Positions 44,801 through 54,073 of a stretch of 64,000 nucleotides of DNA are shown piece by piece. The stretch covers positions 124,001-188,000 of the forward strand of contig JAHHIL010000005.1 of assembly GCA_019358975.1 (NCBI GenBank), in the 5' to 3' direction. The notes under the pieces are model-generated. The model was given only the letters and a program-made list of their open reading frames with translations, was not told the DNA's origin and made no database searches. Position 1 is the stretch's first letter. Every line of letters starts with the position of its first letter. Source of the DNA: Trichocoleus desertorum ATA4-8-CV12 (GTDB lineage Bacteria; Cyanobacteriota; Cyanobacteriia; FACHB-46). The position numbers and the translations under genes are program-made.

Positions 44801-45181
44801 CTGCCGCTGACTCCTAACGGTAAAGTAGATCGGCGGGCGTTGCCTCCTGTAAGTTTAGCGTCGGTAGTTGGAATCACTGTGGCTCAAGCTCCACAAACGG
44901 AGATTGAACAAAAGCTGGCGGCGATCTGGATGCGGCTTTTAGGACTCCCGCAGGTTGGAATTCATGACAACTTTTTTGAGTTGGGAGGGCACTCGCTGCT
45001 AGCCACTCAACTCATGTCTCGTATTCGGGATGTTTTACAAGTTGAAGTGCCGTTGCGTAGCTTGTTTGAGGCTCCCACGATCGCAGGTTTAGCCAAACAG
45101 TTGGAAACACTAAGCTGGGTTGGGCGGAGACAGGAAGTTTCTGGTGCTGGAGCAGTGGGACGTGAGGAGGTGGAGTTTTGA
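41819..45181 (+). CDS. Nonribosomal peptide synthetase, module 1 (C-A-PCP)
   Basis: 1120 residues. Condensation domain about 15-450, adenylation about 480-970, carrier about 1000-1075, with phosphopantetheine Ser in LGGHSLLATQ. The C-domain active motif reads HHIVFDE (150-156) instead of HHxxxDG. An upstream carrier is missing, so this C domain may act as a starter that takes a free acyl chain or may be inactive. A3 is VVYTSGSTGQPKG and A10 PNGKVDRRALP. The ten-residue specificity code, by alignment to GrsA by eye, is DAFFLGVTFK, an Ile (or Val) pattern known from cyanobacterial peptide synthetases. A C/T-rich insert lengthens the loop before A7. Its stop overlaps the TTG start of module 2. 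Confidence 0.9.
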   Translation: MVIENPVGNVSEEEVFVFPTSFAQQRLWFLEQLVPNTCLYNVPTVFRLTGELNVAALEQSFNELVCRHEILRTAFVVSEGEPAQAIAPCLSISLPVIDLQHCLVAERYAEAQRMIRTEMQRPFSLSQGPLIQLMLFRLDPSEHILLLNLHHIVFDEWSSGILIREIGALYTAFSTDQSSPLPELPIQYADFAHWQREWLQGGVLESQLAYWRQQLRNLPVLDLPTDRPRTKLPTYRGALHQVELPQSLAEALNALSQDTGNTLFMSLLAAFQTLLYRYTGQTDIAIGSPIANRNRSELENLIGFFANSLVLRGDLSGNPTFVELLERSRHTTLAAYAHQDVPFEKLVEELQPIRNPSYNPLFQVVFALQNAPMTQLELPGLTLNAIEFDTKNSRFDLELYLWECGENFRGLWGQGWQNSTGLRGVVVYNTDLFQPETIARFMRSLQTLLEAIVANPHQRLADLPVLAAAEQQQILIDWNQTDTDYPKSQCIHQLFEAQVENLPDAIAVQFGDKQFTYQALNQGSNQLAHYLQNLGVGAKTLVGVCLDRSSEMVAALLGILKVGGAYVPLDPTYPPERLRFMVEDAQISVLLTQTSYREQFQDCSAQVICLDQVWSAIAQASEENLPSQITAEDLAYVVYTSGSTGQPKGVAVPHRAVNRLVRDTNYIQIYPGDRVAQVSNVSFDAATFEIWGALLNGAELIGIEREVSLSPSKFATALLQQQIDILFLTTALFNQIAREAPTAFHQLRYLLFGGEVADLPQVRTILQAGAPKHLLHVYGPTESTTFASWYEIRELPETAISLPIGRPVANTQLYILDAQLQPVPVGAKGELYIGGDGLAQGYLNQPKLTAEHFISSSSFLPPSRNTKGIHPSSFLLHPSSFLPPPSSLTPLYKTGDLARYHPDGNIEFLGRTDDQVKLRGFRIELGEVEVALQQHSQVQAAIAFLQPSDTDGRSLVAYIVPSQKPAPTTAELRSFLKAKLPEYMIPIAIAVLETLPLTPNGKVDRRALPPVSLASVVGITVAQAPQTEIEQKLAAIWMRLLGLPQVGIHDNFFELGGHSLLATQLMSRIRDVLQVEVPLRSLFEAPTIAGLAKQLETLSWVGRRQEVSGAGAVGREEVEF
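44380..44491 (+). repeat. C/T-rich simple-sequence tract inside the module 1 adenylation domain
   Basis: About 110 bases of TCC/TTC/CCT words encode a Ser/Pro/Phe/Leu loop of about 37 residues between A6 and A7 of the adenylation domain. It includes a perfect 14-base tandem duplication, TCATCCTTCCTCCT, at 44432-44445 and 44446-44459. A change of one copy would shift the reading frame. A shorter tract at the equivalent place in module 3 lies at 52425-52462. Confidence 0.85.
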
Positions 45182-48100
45182 TAACGGTGGAGTTTTTAGC
45201 TTATCTGCGGCAATTAGATATTCAAGTTTGGTTAGAGGGAGCCAATCTCCGCTGTAGTGCCCCGGAAGGAGCCTTGACCCCAGAATTACGGGCCGCGATC
45301 GCCCAACGCAAGTCAGAACTGCTGCACTGGTTCCAGCAAGCTCATGCCTCTACCTATCAAGCTGCCCCTGAGCTAAAGCCAATTTCCCGTGATCAAGCCT
45401 TACCGCTCTCCTTTGCCCAACAGCGATTATGGTTTCTCGATCAACTGGTGCCAGAAAATCCCTTCTACAACATGCCCTCAGCAGTGCGACTGAGTGGGAG
45501 TTTGCATCTAAGGGCTCTGGAACAAGCTTTTGCCGAAATGGTGCAACGTCATGAAACGCTACGGACTCGCTTTGCCAAAGTAGACGGACAGCCCACGCAG
45601 ATGATCACGCCTACTTTGCCACTACCTATCCCAGTGATCGATCTGCAAGCGCTGACTCCCTCGGCACAGGAGTTGGCTATTCAACAAATTGCGACCGAGG
45701 AAGCGCATTGTCCCTTTGATCTCACGATCAGTCCCTTGCTGCGGGTGAAGTTGTTGCAGCTAGAGGCAACAGAATATCTACTACTGCTCAATCTACACCA
45801 TATTATTTCGGATGGCTGGTCACTGGGAGTGTTGATGCGAGAGCTAGGAATGCTCTATACAGCCTTTGCCAAAGGTCATTCTTCTCCTTTACCAGAGTTG
45901 CCAATTCAGTATGCCGACTTTGCTCACTGGCAGCGGCAATGGTTACAGGGAGAAGTGCTGGAGTCGCAACTCTCTTACTGGCGGCAGCAGCTACAGGATC
46001 TACCAGTGCTGAGTCTTCCAGTTGATCATCCCCGCCCAGCCACCCAAAGTTATAAAGGCGCGATCGCTCCCTTAGCATTATCTCCCCAACTCACTCAAGC
46101 TCTGGAGGAACTGAGTCAGCAAGCGGGCACGACGCTGTTTATGACCCTTTTGGCTGCGTTTCAAACTCTACTTTTCCGCTATACAGGGCAGACCGATGTG
46201 GTGGTAGGGTCTCCCATTGCCAATCGTAACCGCAGCGAGCTTGAGGGGTTGATTGGCTTCTTCGTCAACAGCTTAGTCCTACGCACCGATCTCTCTGGTA
46301 ATCCGACGTTTTGGGAGTTGCTGGAGCGATCGCGGGAAGTGGCATTAGCCGCCTATGCTCATCAGGATGTACCGTTTGAGAAGTTGGTTGAGGAACTGCA
46401 TCCAGAGCGGGACTTGAGTCGCAATCCGTTATTTCAGGTAGCCTTTGCGCTCCAGAATGCACCAATGACATCGCTAGAACTTCCGGGGCTAACGTTATCT
46501 CCTTGGAAACTAGATGTTGGCACTGCTCGGTTTGATCTAGAGTTCCATTTGTGGGAGCAATCACAGGGACTGAGTGGCCTCTGGGATACCCCAAAGGAGG
46601 GGTTGAGTGGCTTTGTGGCTTACAGTACGGAGCTATTTGAGCTAGCCACCATTACGCGAATGATTGGGCATTTTCAAACCCTGCTAGAGGGAATTGTGGC
46701 CAATCCAAAGCAGCGGTTAGCCGAGTTGCCAATCCTTAGCGCCGCCGAACAACATCAACTGTTAGTGGAATGGAATCAAACTCAGGTGGAGTACAGCAAA
46801 GATGCCTGTATTCATCACCTATTTGCTGCCCAAGCTGCCAAAACACCTGATGCGATCGCAGTTTCCGCACCCTTTGGGAACGCAGTTGGGTTTGCCGATC
46901 AGCAACTGACCTATCAAGAATTAGATCAACGAGCGAATCAACTCGCGCATTATTTACAGCAAGTAGGAGTGGGGCCAGAAACCCTGGTTGGTATCTGTGT
47001 CGATCGCTCCCTCGATATCCTAATTGCCATCTTGGGCGTATGGAAAGCGGGGGGTGCTTATGTGCCACTCGATCCAGAGTATCCCCGCGATCGCCTCCAG
47101 TTTATGTTGCAAGATGCTCAGGTTTCGGTTCTACTGACGCAGCGATCGCATTTAGAGTTGTTATGTCAGGGCCAGGATCAGACGGTGCGAGTGATTTGTT
47201 TAGATCAAGATTGGGAGTTGGTTGCACAGCAAAAGCAGTCAGCCCCCGCTAGTGTTGTGACAGCCGATCAGTTAGCTTATGTGATCTACACTTCTGGCTC
47301 GACCGGGACGCCTAAAGGGGTGATGGTAGAGCATCGTGGGTTGTGCAATGTGGTGACGGCACAGCAGCAGAGCTTCAATTTGTCGCCTGGTAGTCGGGTG
47401 TTGCAATTTAGCGCTTGGAGCTTCGATGCTTCTATCTTTGAGATGCTGATGGCGTGGGGCGCTGGTGGTTCACTCCATATTGTTCCCCAGTCAGCGCGAT
47501 CGCCTGGAGTAGAACTGGTTCGACTCATCCAAACCCAGGGTATTGCTGCTGCGATTTTGCCGCCTGCGGTCTTGGCCCTGTTGCCAGAAGGTGATCTGCC
47601 GATGTTGCAAACGATGATTGCAGGTGGAGAAGCTTGTAGTAGTGAAATCGTGAGCAAGTGGGCACGAGGACGACGGCTGTTTAATGCCTATGGGCCTACA
47701 GAAACCACGATTTGGGCGACAGTAGCCGAACTCACGGGTAGAGCTGACAGCAGCGAAAAGCCCCCAATTGGTTGTCCTGTGGCGAACACCCAAGTTTATG
47801 TTTTAGATCCTCATCAACAGCCTGTGCCGATTGGCGTGATTGGTGAGTTATACATTGGTGGTGACGGAGTGGCTAGGGGATATCTCAACCGACCAGAGTT
47901 AACTGCTGAACGCTTTATTCCTTGCCCATTTAGCGCTAGCCTAGCAGCAAGATTGTACAAAACAGGAGATTTGGTTCGTTATCGACCAGATGGCACCTTA
48001 GCATTCATCGGTCGAGCAGATGAACAGGTCAAGGTTCGGGGCTTCCGGATGGAATTGGGTGAGATTGAGGCGGTTTTGCAGCAGCATCCTTTGGTGAGAG

Positions 48101-49941
48101 GGGCGATCGCCACGGTACATGCAGCAGCATCTGGAGATCAACGATTGACGGCTTATGTCTCCCTGCATCCAGAGCGTCAAGGAGAAGGATTTGCGATCGC
48201 CCAGCAACTACAGCAGGAGCAAGTAGAGTATTGGCAAACTCTCTATGAGCAAACCTATACCCAGCCTCTTAATTCTGCTGATCCAACGTTTAATATTGTG
48301 GGTTGGAATAGCAGTTATACGGGGCAACCTATTCCAATAGAACAGATGCGAGAATGGGTCGATCGCCGAGTGGAAAATATTCTCGCCCTGAAACCTCAGC
48401 GAGTTCTAGAAATTGGTTGCGGCACTGGATTGCTGCTATTTCAGTTGGCTCCTCACTGTCTAGAATATTGGGGCACAGATTTTTCTCAAGTCTCCCTCGA
48501 TGCGATTCGGCAACAGCTAAACCAGCACCAGTTGCCGCCAGTCAAGCTATTGCAGCGCTCAGCTAACGACTTTACGGATATAGAGCCAGATAGATTTGAT
48601 CTGATTATCCTGAATTCGGTGGTGCAGTACTTTCCGAGTGTGGATTATTTGTTGCAAGTCTTGGAGGGAGCGCTACAAGTCCTAACTCCGGGCGGTTCTC
48701 TGTTTATTGGGGATGTGCGGAATCTAGCGCTGTTGTCTGCTTTTCATGCTTCTGTGCAGATGTATCAAGCTAGCCCTGCATTAGAGCGATCGCAGCTCCA
48801 GCAACGAGTTCAACGAACCATGTTTGAGGAACCAGAACTAGTGATTGAGCCAGATTTCTTTCAGGCGTTGCGATCGCGTTTTCCCCAAATTCAGGAGGTG
48901 CAAATTCAGCTCACTCGCGGTCAGGCTCACAATGAAATGACCCAGTTTCGCTATAACGTCATCTTGCACAAAGTAACTCAGGATCGGGAAAGCTTGGCTA
49001 CACAGCCGTTGGTGCCGATGAGTCTGGATGGCTCTACGTGGGATTGGACGAACGAACTAACCGTGGCTGCAATGCACCAGCATTTAGTGAAAGCACAACC
49101 ACAGAGGTTGGCAATCAGAGGTGTACCGAATGCGCGTGTGATGGCAGCAGTTAAAACAGCGGCTTGGTTGACAGAGGCCGCAGAACCTCAAACTGTAGGA
49201 CAGATGCGAGCCGCCCTAGAGCAGTTGGCAGAGCCTGGCATTGACCCGGAAGCTTGGTGGAATTTGGAGCAGGAGTTACCTTATCACGTAAACGTGAGCT
49301 GGTCGGCAGTTGGGGTTGATCGTTATGATGTGATCCTGCAACATCAGGAGGTCAAGCCACAGAAGGAGAGATTTGAACTTGAGGCGATCGCCCCGGCTCG
49401 TCCTTGGTCTACTTATGCCAATCAACCGCTGCAAAGACAGTTGGCGCGACAGTTAGTGCCCCAGCTCCGAAATTACCTAGAGCAGAAGTTGCCAGACTAT
49501 ATGGTGCCTGCTGCTTTTGTCGTATTAGAAACTCTCCCTCTCACCCCCAGCGGCAAGATTGATCGTCGAGCTCTCCCTGCTCCCGTTCCAGTAGAGTCAA
49601 CGCAAGGATATGTGGCACCGCGATCGCCGATGGAAGCAAAATTAGTCTCTATTTGGTCCGAATTGCTAGGAGTCAAGCGAGTCGGTATTCACGACAACTT
49701 CTTTGAGCTGGGAGGGCATTCTCTCTTGGCCACTCAATTAACCTCGCGGATTCGGGATGCTTTCGCCGTAGAACTACCACTGCGTAATTTATTTGAGTCT
49801 CCCACCATCGCTCAACTGGCTCAGCAAATTGATAGTTTACAGGTGAGTCAACTCCAGCCGTCTATCCCTGCCATTGTTCCTCTTTCCAGAGAAGCACATC
49901 GGCGATCGCGATCGTCTTTGAATCAGAATCAAGGGAGATAA
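45178..49941 (+). CDS. Nonribosomal peptide synthetase, module 2 (docking-C-A-N-methyltransferase-PCP)
   Basis: 1587 residues. A TubC-like docking domain (1-55, EFLAYLRQLDIQVWLEGANL) is followed by a condensation domain with HHIISDG (about 207) and an adenylation domain with A3 VIYTSGSTGTPKG. An S-adenosylmethionine-dependent N-methyltransferase is inserted between A8 and A9 (about 1000-1400), with VLEIGCGTGLL near 1076. A10 is PSGKIDRRALP, and the carrier has LGGHSLLA. The residue added should be N-methylated. The code read by eye is DAFIIGAIWK, which matches no substrate I know. The TTG start at 45178 overlaps the module 1 stop as TTGA and has AGGAGG nine bases before it, so the two are coupled. 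Confidence 0.92.
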   Translation: MITVEFLAYLRQLDIQVWLEGANLRCSAPEGALTPELRAAIAQRKSELLHWFQQAHASTYQAAPELKPISRDQALPLSFAQQRLWFLDQLVPENPFYNMPSAVRLSGSLHLRALEQAFAEMVQRHETLRTRFAKVDGQPTQMITPTLPLPIPVIDLQALTPSAQELAIQQIATEEAHCPFDLTISPLLRVKLLQLEATEYLLLLNLHHIISDGWSLGVLMRELGMLYTAFAKGHSSPLPELPIQYADFAHWQRQWLQGEVLESQLSYWRQQLQDLPVLSLPVDHPRPATQSYKGAIAPLALSPQLTQALEELSQQAGTTLFMTLLAAFQTLLFRYTGQTDVVVGSPIANRNRSELEGLIGFFVNSLVLRTDLSGNPTFWELLERSREVALAAYAHQDVPFEKLVEELHPERDLSRNPLFQVAFALQNAPMTSLELPGLTLSPWKLDVGTARFDLEFHLWEQSQGLSGLWDTPKEGLSGFVAYSTELFELATITRMIGHFQTLLEGIVANPKQRLAELPILSAAEQHQLLVEWNQTQVEYSKDACIHHLFAAQAAKTPDAIAVSAPFGNAVGFADQQLTYQELDQRANQLAHYLQQVGVGPETLVGICVDRSLDILIAILGVWKAGGAYVPLDPEYPRDRLQFMLQDAQVSVLLTQRSHLELLCQGQDQTVRVICLDQDWELVAQQKQSAPASVVTADQLAYVIYTSGSTGTPKGVMVEHRGLCNVVTAQQQSFNLSPGSRVLQFSAWSFDASIFEMLMAWGAGGSLHIVPQSARSPGVELVRLIQTQGIAAAILPPAVLALLPEGDLPMLQTMIAGGEACSSEIVSKWARGRRLFNAYGPTETTIWATVAELTGRADSSEKPPIGCPVANTQVYVLDPHQQPVPIGVIGELYIGGDGVARGYLNRPELTAERFIPCPFSASLAARLYKTGDLVRYRPDGTLAFIGRADEQVKVRGFRMELGEIEAVLQQHPLVRGAIATVHAAASGDQRLTAYVSLHPERQGEGFAIAQQLQQEQVEYWQTLYEQTYTQPLNSADPTFNIVGWNSSYTGQPIPIEQMREWVDRRVENILALKPQRVLEIGCGTGLLLFQLAPHCLEYWGTDFSQVSLDAIRQQLNQHQLPPVKLLQRSANDFTDIEPDRFDLIILNSVVQYFPSVDYLLQVLEGALQVLTPGGSLFIGDVRNLALLSAFHASVQMYQASPALERSQLQQRVQRTMFEEPELVIEPDFFQALRSRFPQIQEVQIQLTRGQAHNEMTQFRYNVILHKVTQDRESLATQPLVPMSLDGSTWDWTNELTVAAMHQHLVKAQPQRLAIRGVPNARVMAAVKTAAWLTEAAEPQTVGQMRAALEQLAEPGIDPEAWWNLEQELPYHVNVSWSAVGVDRYDVILQHQEVKPQKERFELEAIAPARPWSTYANQPLQRQLARQLVPQLRNYLEQKLPDYMVPAAFVVLETLPLTPSGKIDRRALPAPVPVESTQGYVAPRSPMEAKLVSIWSELLGVKRVGIHDNFFELGGHSLLATQLTSRIRDAFAVELPLRNLFESPTIAQLAQQIDSLQVSQLQPSIPAIVPLSREAHRRSRSSLNQNQGR

Positions 49942-49944
49942 CAG

Positions 49945-52900
49945 GTGGTAGCCAGTCACAGCCAGGAAGAAGTGTTTATCTTTCCGGCGTCATTTGCTCA
50001 GCAGCGATTGTGGTTTTTGCACCAGTTGGTGCCAGAGAATCCTTTTTATAATGTCTCGGCGGTGATGCGCTTGCAAGGAGACTTACATTTAGGAGCCCTA
50101 GAGCAAGCTTTTCAGGAGATTGGGCAGCGCCATGAGGTTCTCCGGACAACGTTTGCCGTGGTGGAGGGAGAACTGGCTCAAATTATTAGCCCTGATTTCC
50201 ATTTGCCTCTACCTGTAGTAAATTTACAAGCGACTCCCGCGATCGCGCGTACCGCAGCAGCCCAGAAAATTGCCCAAGAGACTGCCCGACGCTGCTTTGA
50301 TCTCACACAGGGGCTGTTGTTCCGGGTACAGCTATTGCAGCTAGAGGCGGCGGACTATATCTTGCTGCTCAATCTCCATCATATTGTGGCGGATGGTTGG
50401 TCGATCGCTGTACTGATCCGAGAGTTGACTACGCTCTATCCTGCTTTTCTCAAGTGCCAACCATCTCCTTTACCAGAGTTACCCATTCAGTATGCTGACT
50501 TTGCCCATTGGCAGCGAGAGTATTTGCAAGGTGAGGTCTTGGCCTCTCAGCTATCCTACTGGCGACAACAGCTTCAAGATCTCCCTGAATTGCAGTTACC
50601 TACCGATCATCCCCGTCCAGTCACACCTAGTTATCGGGGTGCTGCCCAACAGCTAGAGCTATCACCTGAACTAACCTCAGCTTTAGAGAGCTTGAGCGAT
50701 CGTGCGGGGGTATCCCTCTTTATGACGCTGCTCGCTGCATTTCAGACGCTGCTGTACCGTTATACGGGGCAAACAGATATCGTGGTGGGTTCTGCGATCG
50801 CCAACCGCAACCGCACTGAACTAGAGGATTTAATTGGATTCTTTGTTAACAGTTTAGTGTTACGAACCGATCTATCTGGTAATCCTACCTTTGAGGAGCT
50901 ATTAGCACGAGTTTCTCACATGACATTGGCTGCCTATGCTCATCAGGAGGTGCCTTTTGAGAAATTAGTTGAGGAGTTGCAACCTGCACGTGACTTGAGT
51001 CGGAACCCGCTCTTTCAGGTGGTATTTACGCTCCAAAATACTCCAGTAGCCAAGCTAGAACTACCTGGACTCGTGCTGAGTAGCTGGCCCTTAGAAACAG
51101 AAACTGCTCGCGTTGATCTGGAATTTCATGTTTATAAATCTCTAGATCGGCTTACCTGTACCGCCATCTACAGCACTGATTTATTTGAACCAGCTACCAT
51201 CACCCGCCTACTCGGACATTTCCAGACATTGCTGACAGAAATTGCCGCCTACCCGCAACAACCGATTGCCCGCCTATCCATTTTGTCTCCTCGCGAACAT
51301 CATCAGCTCTTGGAAGAGTGGAACCAAACAGCGACTCACGATGTTGCTCCTCTCTGTGCTCACCAACTCTTTGAAGCTCAAGTGAGACAAACTCCAGAGG
51401 CGGTTGCTCTGATCTATCAAAATCAGCCCCTCACCTATCGATCGCTCAATCAACGAGCCAATCAACTGGCTCACTACTTGCAGCAGTTGGGTGTAAGCTC
51501 AGAAGTTTTGGTGGGTCTCTGTGTCGATCGCTCTCTAGAAATGGTAATCAGCCTATTAGCGATTTGGAAAGCGGGTGGTGCTTATTTGCCCCTCGACCCT
51601 ACCTATCCCCGCGATCGCTTGCGGTTTATGTTCGCGGATGCTGAAGTTAAGATTTTAATTACGCAATCCTGCCATCTGCATTTGTTTGATAGTGAGTTGT
51701 TACAAGTAGTTTGTCTGGATCAGGAGCAGGGAGCGATCGCATCACAAAGCCCAGTTAACCCAACTGACCAGATTACGGTCAACAATTTGGCTTATGTCAT
51801 CTATACTTCGGGTTCTACAGGTCAGCCCAAGGGTGTCTTAGTGGAACATCGAGGGCTGAGCAACTTGGTGGAGGCGCAAAGACAAATTTTTCGTCCTAAA
51901 CTCGATAGCCGCGTTCTGCAATTTGCCTCCCTAAGCTTCGATGCTGCCATCTTCGAGATCCTGATGGCTTTGGCTAACGGAGCTACCCTCTACCTAGCAC
52001 CTCAGACATCTTTGCTGCCTGGGCCAGACTTATGCCATTTTCTCCGTGATCATGCGATTACCCATGCCACCCTGCCTCCCAGCGTCTTATCTGTTTTATC
52101 CACAGAGTCTCTACCCGCTCTACAAGTGCTGATCTCGGCGGGAGAAGCTTGTTCTAGTAGCATTGTTAAACGTTGGGCGCAAGGACGGCGGTTCTTTAAT
52201 GCTTATGGTCCCACCGAAGCGACTATTTGGGCTACTGTTGCTGAGTTGAGTGTAGATAACGCTAAACCTACCATCGGTCGTCCGATCGCCAATACTCAAA
52301 TCTACATCCTAGATGCTAATCTCCAACCTGTTCCCATTGGTGTTGTCGGTGAGTTGTATATTGCTGGCATTGGCCTTGCCCGTGGCTACCTCAATCGCCC
52401 TAACCTCACGGCTGAGCGTTTTATTTCTCCTCCTCCCCTCTCCCCTCTCTCCTCTCTCCTCACCCACCTCTACAAATCTGGCGATCGCGCTCGGTATCTC
52501 CCTGACGGTAATATTGAGTTTTTGGGGCGAGCGGATACCCAGGTAAAGTTACGAGGCTTCCGGGTTGAGTTGGGTGAAATTGAAGCTGTGCTTCAGCAAC
52601 ATTCTGCGGTTCAAGCGGCAGTTGCGATCGCTCAAAAGGATAAGACATCCGGGGATCTGTGTTTAGTCGCTTATGTTGTTCCTCGTCAACAACAGTCTGT
52701 TGAAACAAGTGAGTTGCGAGAGTTCCTGCGATCGCGTCTCCCTCATTACTTAATTCCCTCAACATTTGTTCTGCTGCCAACTCTGCCGCTCACGCCGAAC
52801 GGAAAAGTAGATCGTGCTGCTTTGCCAATGCCTGAACTCACCAATTCTAGGCAGAAGACGGCGATCGCTCCGCCTCGGACCCTAACAGAAGAGAAACTCG

Positions 52901-53964
52901 TTCAGATTTGGTCAGTGGTGTTGAACTTAGAGCAGGTTGGTATTGATGACAATTTCTTTGCGCTGGGGGGAGATTCGTTTTTAGCGCTGCGTCTGATGGA
53001 TCAAGTTCAACAGCAGTTTGGGCAATCTCTACCTTTATCGACGCTGTTTCTGTCTCCAACAGTCGAGCAATTGGCAAAACAGCTAACTAAACCATTGACC
53101 CACCCAGAATCTCTAGTTTGGTCGCCTCTCGTGCCGCTGCAACCTGCGGGCGCTAAACCTCCCCTTTTCTGTATCCATCCTGTCATGGGGGTGGTGTTGC
53201 CTTATTATGAACTAGCTCGTCAGATCAGGACTGACCGTCCCTTTTATGGTCTGCAACCTCTGGGATTAGATGGGCAACATCCGCCGCTCAATAGTATTGA
53301 GGAGATGGCGAACTACTATATCAAGGCGATTCAAGTGGTTCAGCCCCAAGGCCCCTACTATTTAGGAGGGTGGTCGTTCGGAGGGTTGGTGGCTTTTGAA
53401 ATGGCTCGACAACTACAGCAAGCAGGCTATGAAGTGGCGCTGTTAGCATTACTCGATACCCTCGCTCCCATCCCCAGCAACCAACCTTCTCTCTGGGAGA
53501 GTTTGCAATTTCTCATCACCACCGTACTGAAATCATTGCCATCCTTTGGTTGGGACTACTGCCGTCTTCTGTTCGCGGCTCTGATGGCGACTGTTGGGGT
53601 AGGGCGATCGCGCCCCAAACGCCTCCTCGCTCTGACAAAGACTGGTGAAGCGACTCCTACCTTGCTCCCGCCTAACTCGCAACTCCGACTGCTGAAAGAG
53701 TTAGCTCTGAGCCCCATGCTCCGCATCTTTTATGCCAACAGTCAGGCAGTGCAGCGCTACACACCTAAGATTTATTCGGGGCCAGTGACGCTGTTCAAAA
53801 GCTCAAAACCACCCAGCCAAGCTCTGCCAGATCAGGCTCTGGGTTGGCATAGTTTGACAACAGCCGAAGTGAGAATTCATGTGATTCCTGGGGATCACTT
53901 CTCTATCCTGAAGCAGCCCCATGTAGAGATTTTGGCTGAACAGTTGCGCCGTTACCTAAAGTAG
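49945..53964 (+). CDS. Nonribosomal peptide synthetase, module 3 (C-A-PCP-thioesterase)
   Basis: 1339 residues. Condensation domain with HHIVADG (near 145), adenylation with A3 VIYTSGSTGQPKG, carrier with LGGDSFLAL (Ser near 1010), then a type I thioesterase (about 1060-1339) with GWSFGG (Ser near 1144), an Asp in ALLDTLAP and His in GDHFSIL. The thioesterase marks this as the last module; it should release the product by hydrolysis or cyclisation. The code by eye is DAFTIAAIWK, close to the Phe-type DAWTIAAICK but with Trp at the eighth or ninth position. The GTG start follows the module 2 stop by three bases, with AAGGGAG upstream. No epimerase or transporter is in the cluster. Confidence 0.92.
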   Translation: MVASHSQEEVFIFPASFAQQRLWFLHQLVPENPFYNVSAVMRLQGDLHLGALEQAFQEIGQRHEVLRTTFAVVEGELAQIISPDFHLPLPVVNLQATPAIARTAAAQKIAQETARRCFDLTQGLLFRVQLLQLEAADYILLLNLHHIVADGWSIAVLIRELTTLYPAFLKCQPSPLPELPIQYADFAHWQREYLQGEVLASQLSYWRQQLQDLPELQLPTDHPRPVTPSYRGAAQQLELSPELTSALESLSDRAGVSLFMTLLAAFQTLLYRYTGQTDIVVGSAIANRNRTELEDLIGFFVNSLVLRTDLSGNPTFEELLARVSHMTLAAYAHQEVPFEKLVEELQPARDLSRNPLFQVVFTLQNTPVAKLELPGLVLSSWPLETETARVDLEFHVYKSLDRLTCTAIYSTDLFEPATITRLLGHFQTLLTEIAAYPQQPIARLSILSPREHHQLLEEWNQTATHDVAPLCAHQLFEAQVRQTPEAVALIYQNQPLTYRSLNQRANQLAHYLQQLGVSSEVLVGLCVDRSLEMVISLLAIWKAGGAYLPLDPTYPRDRLRFMFADAEVKILITQSCHLHLFDSELLQVVCLDQEQGAIASQSPVNPTDQITVNNLAYVIYTSGSTGQPKGVLVEHRGLSNLVEAQRQIFRPKLDSRVLQFASLSFDAAIFEILMALANGATLYLAPQTSLLPGPDLCHFLRDHAITHATLPPSVLSVLSTESLPALQVLISAGEACSSSIVKRWAQGRRFFNAYGPTEATIWATVAELSVDNAKPTIGRPIANTQIYILDANLQPVPIGVVGELYIAGIGLARGYLNRPNLTAERFISPPPLSPLSSLLTHLYKSGDRARYLPDGNIEFLGRADTQVKLRGFRVELGEIEAVLQQHSAVQAAVAIAQKDKTSGDLCLVAYVVPRQQQSVETSELREFLRSRLPHYLIPSTFVLLPTLPLTPNGKVDRAALPMPELTNSRQKTAIAPPRTLTEEKLVQIWSVVLNLEQVGIDDNFFALGGDSFLALRLMDQVQQQFGQSLPLSTLFLSPTVEQLAKQLTKPLTHPESLVWSPLVPLQPAGAKPPLFCIHPVMGVVLPYYELARQIRTDRPFYGLQPLGLDGQHPPLNSIEEMANYYIKAIQVVQPQGPYYLGGWSFGGLVAFEMARQLQQAGYEVALLALLDTLAPIPSNQPSLWESLQFLITTVLKSLPSFGWDYCRLLFAALMATVGVGRSRPKRLLALTKTGEATPTLLPPNSQLRLLKELALSPMLRIFYANSQAVQRYTPKIYSGPVTLFKSSKPPSQALPDQALGWHSLTTAEVRIHVIPGDHFSILKQPHVEILAEQLRRYLK

Positions 53965-54073
53965 TACCTTGCACTCACCGGGCTTAATTAAACATAACCG
54001 TTCGCTGAGCTACGAGTGAGCCTTAAGAGCTAAGGTTAAATTAGAAGCTTCGAATTAGAATATTAGGAGTTTC

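Noticed and set aside
43000-53000. CRISPR-like repetition in the NRPS region
   Set aside because: The repeats are homologous catalytic modules spaced by kilobases, not short regular direct repeats.
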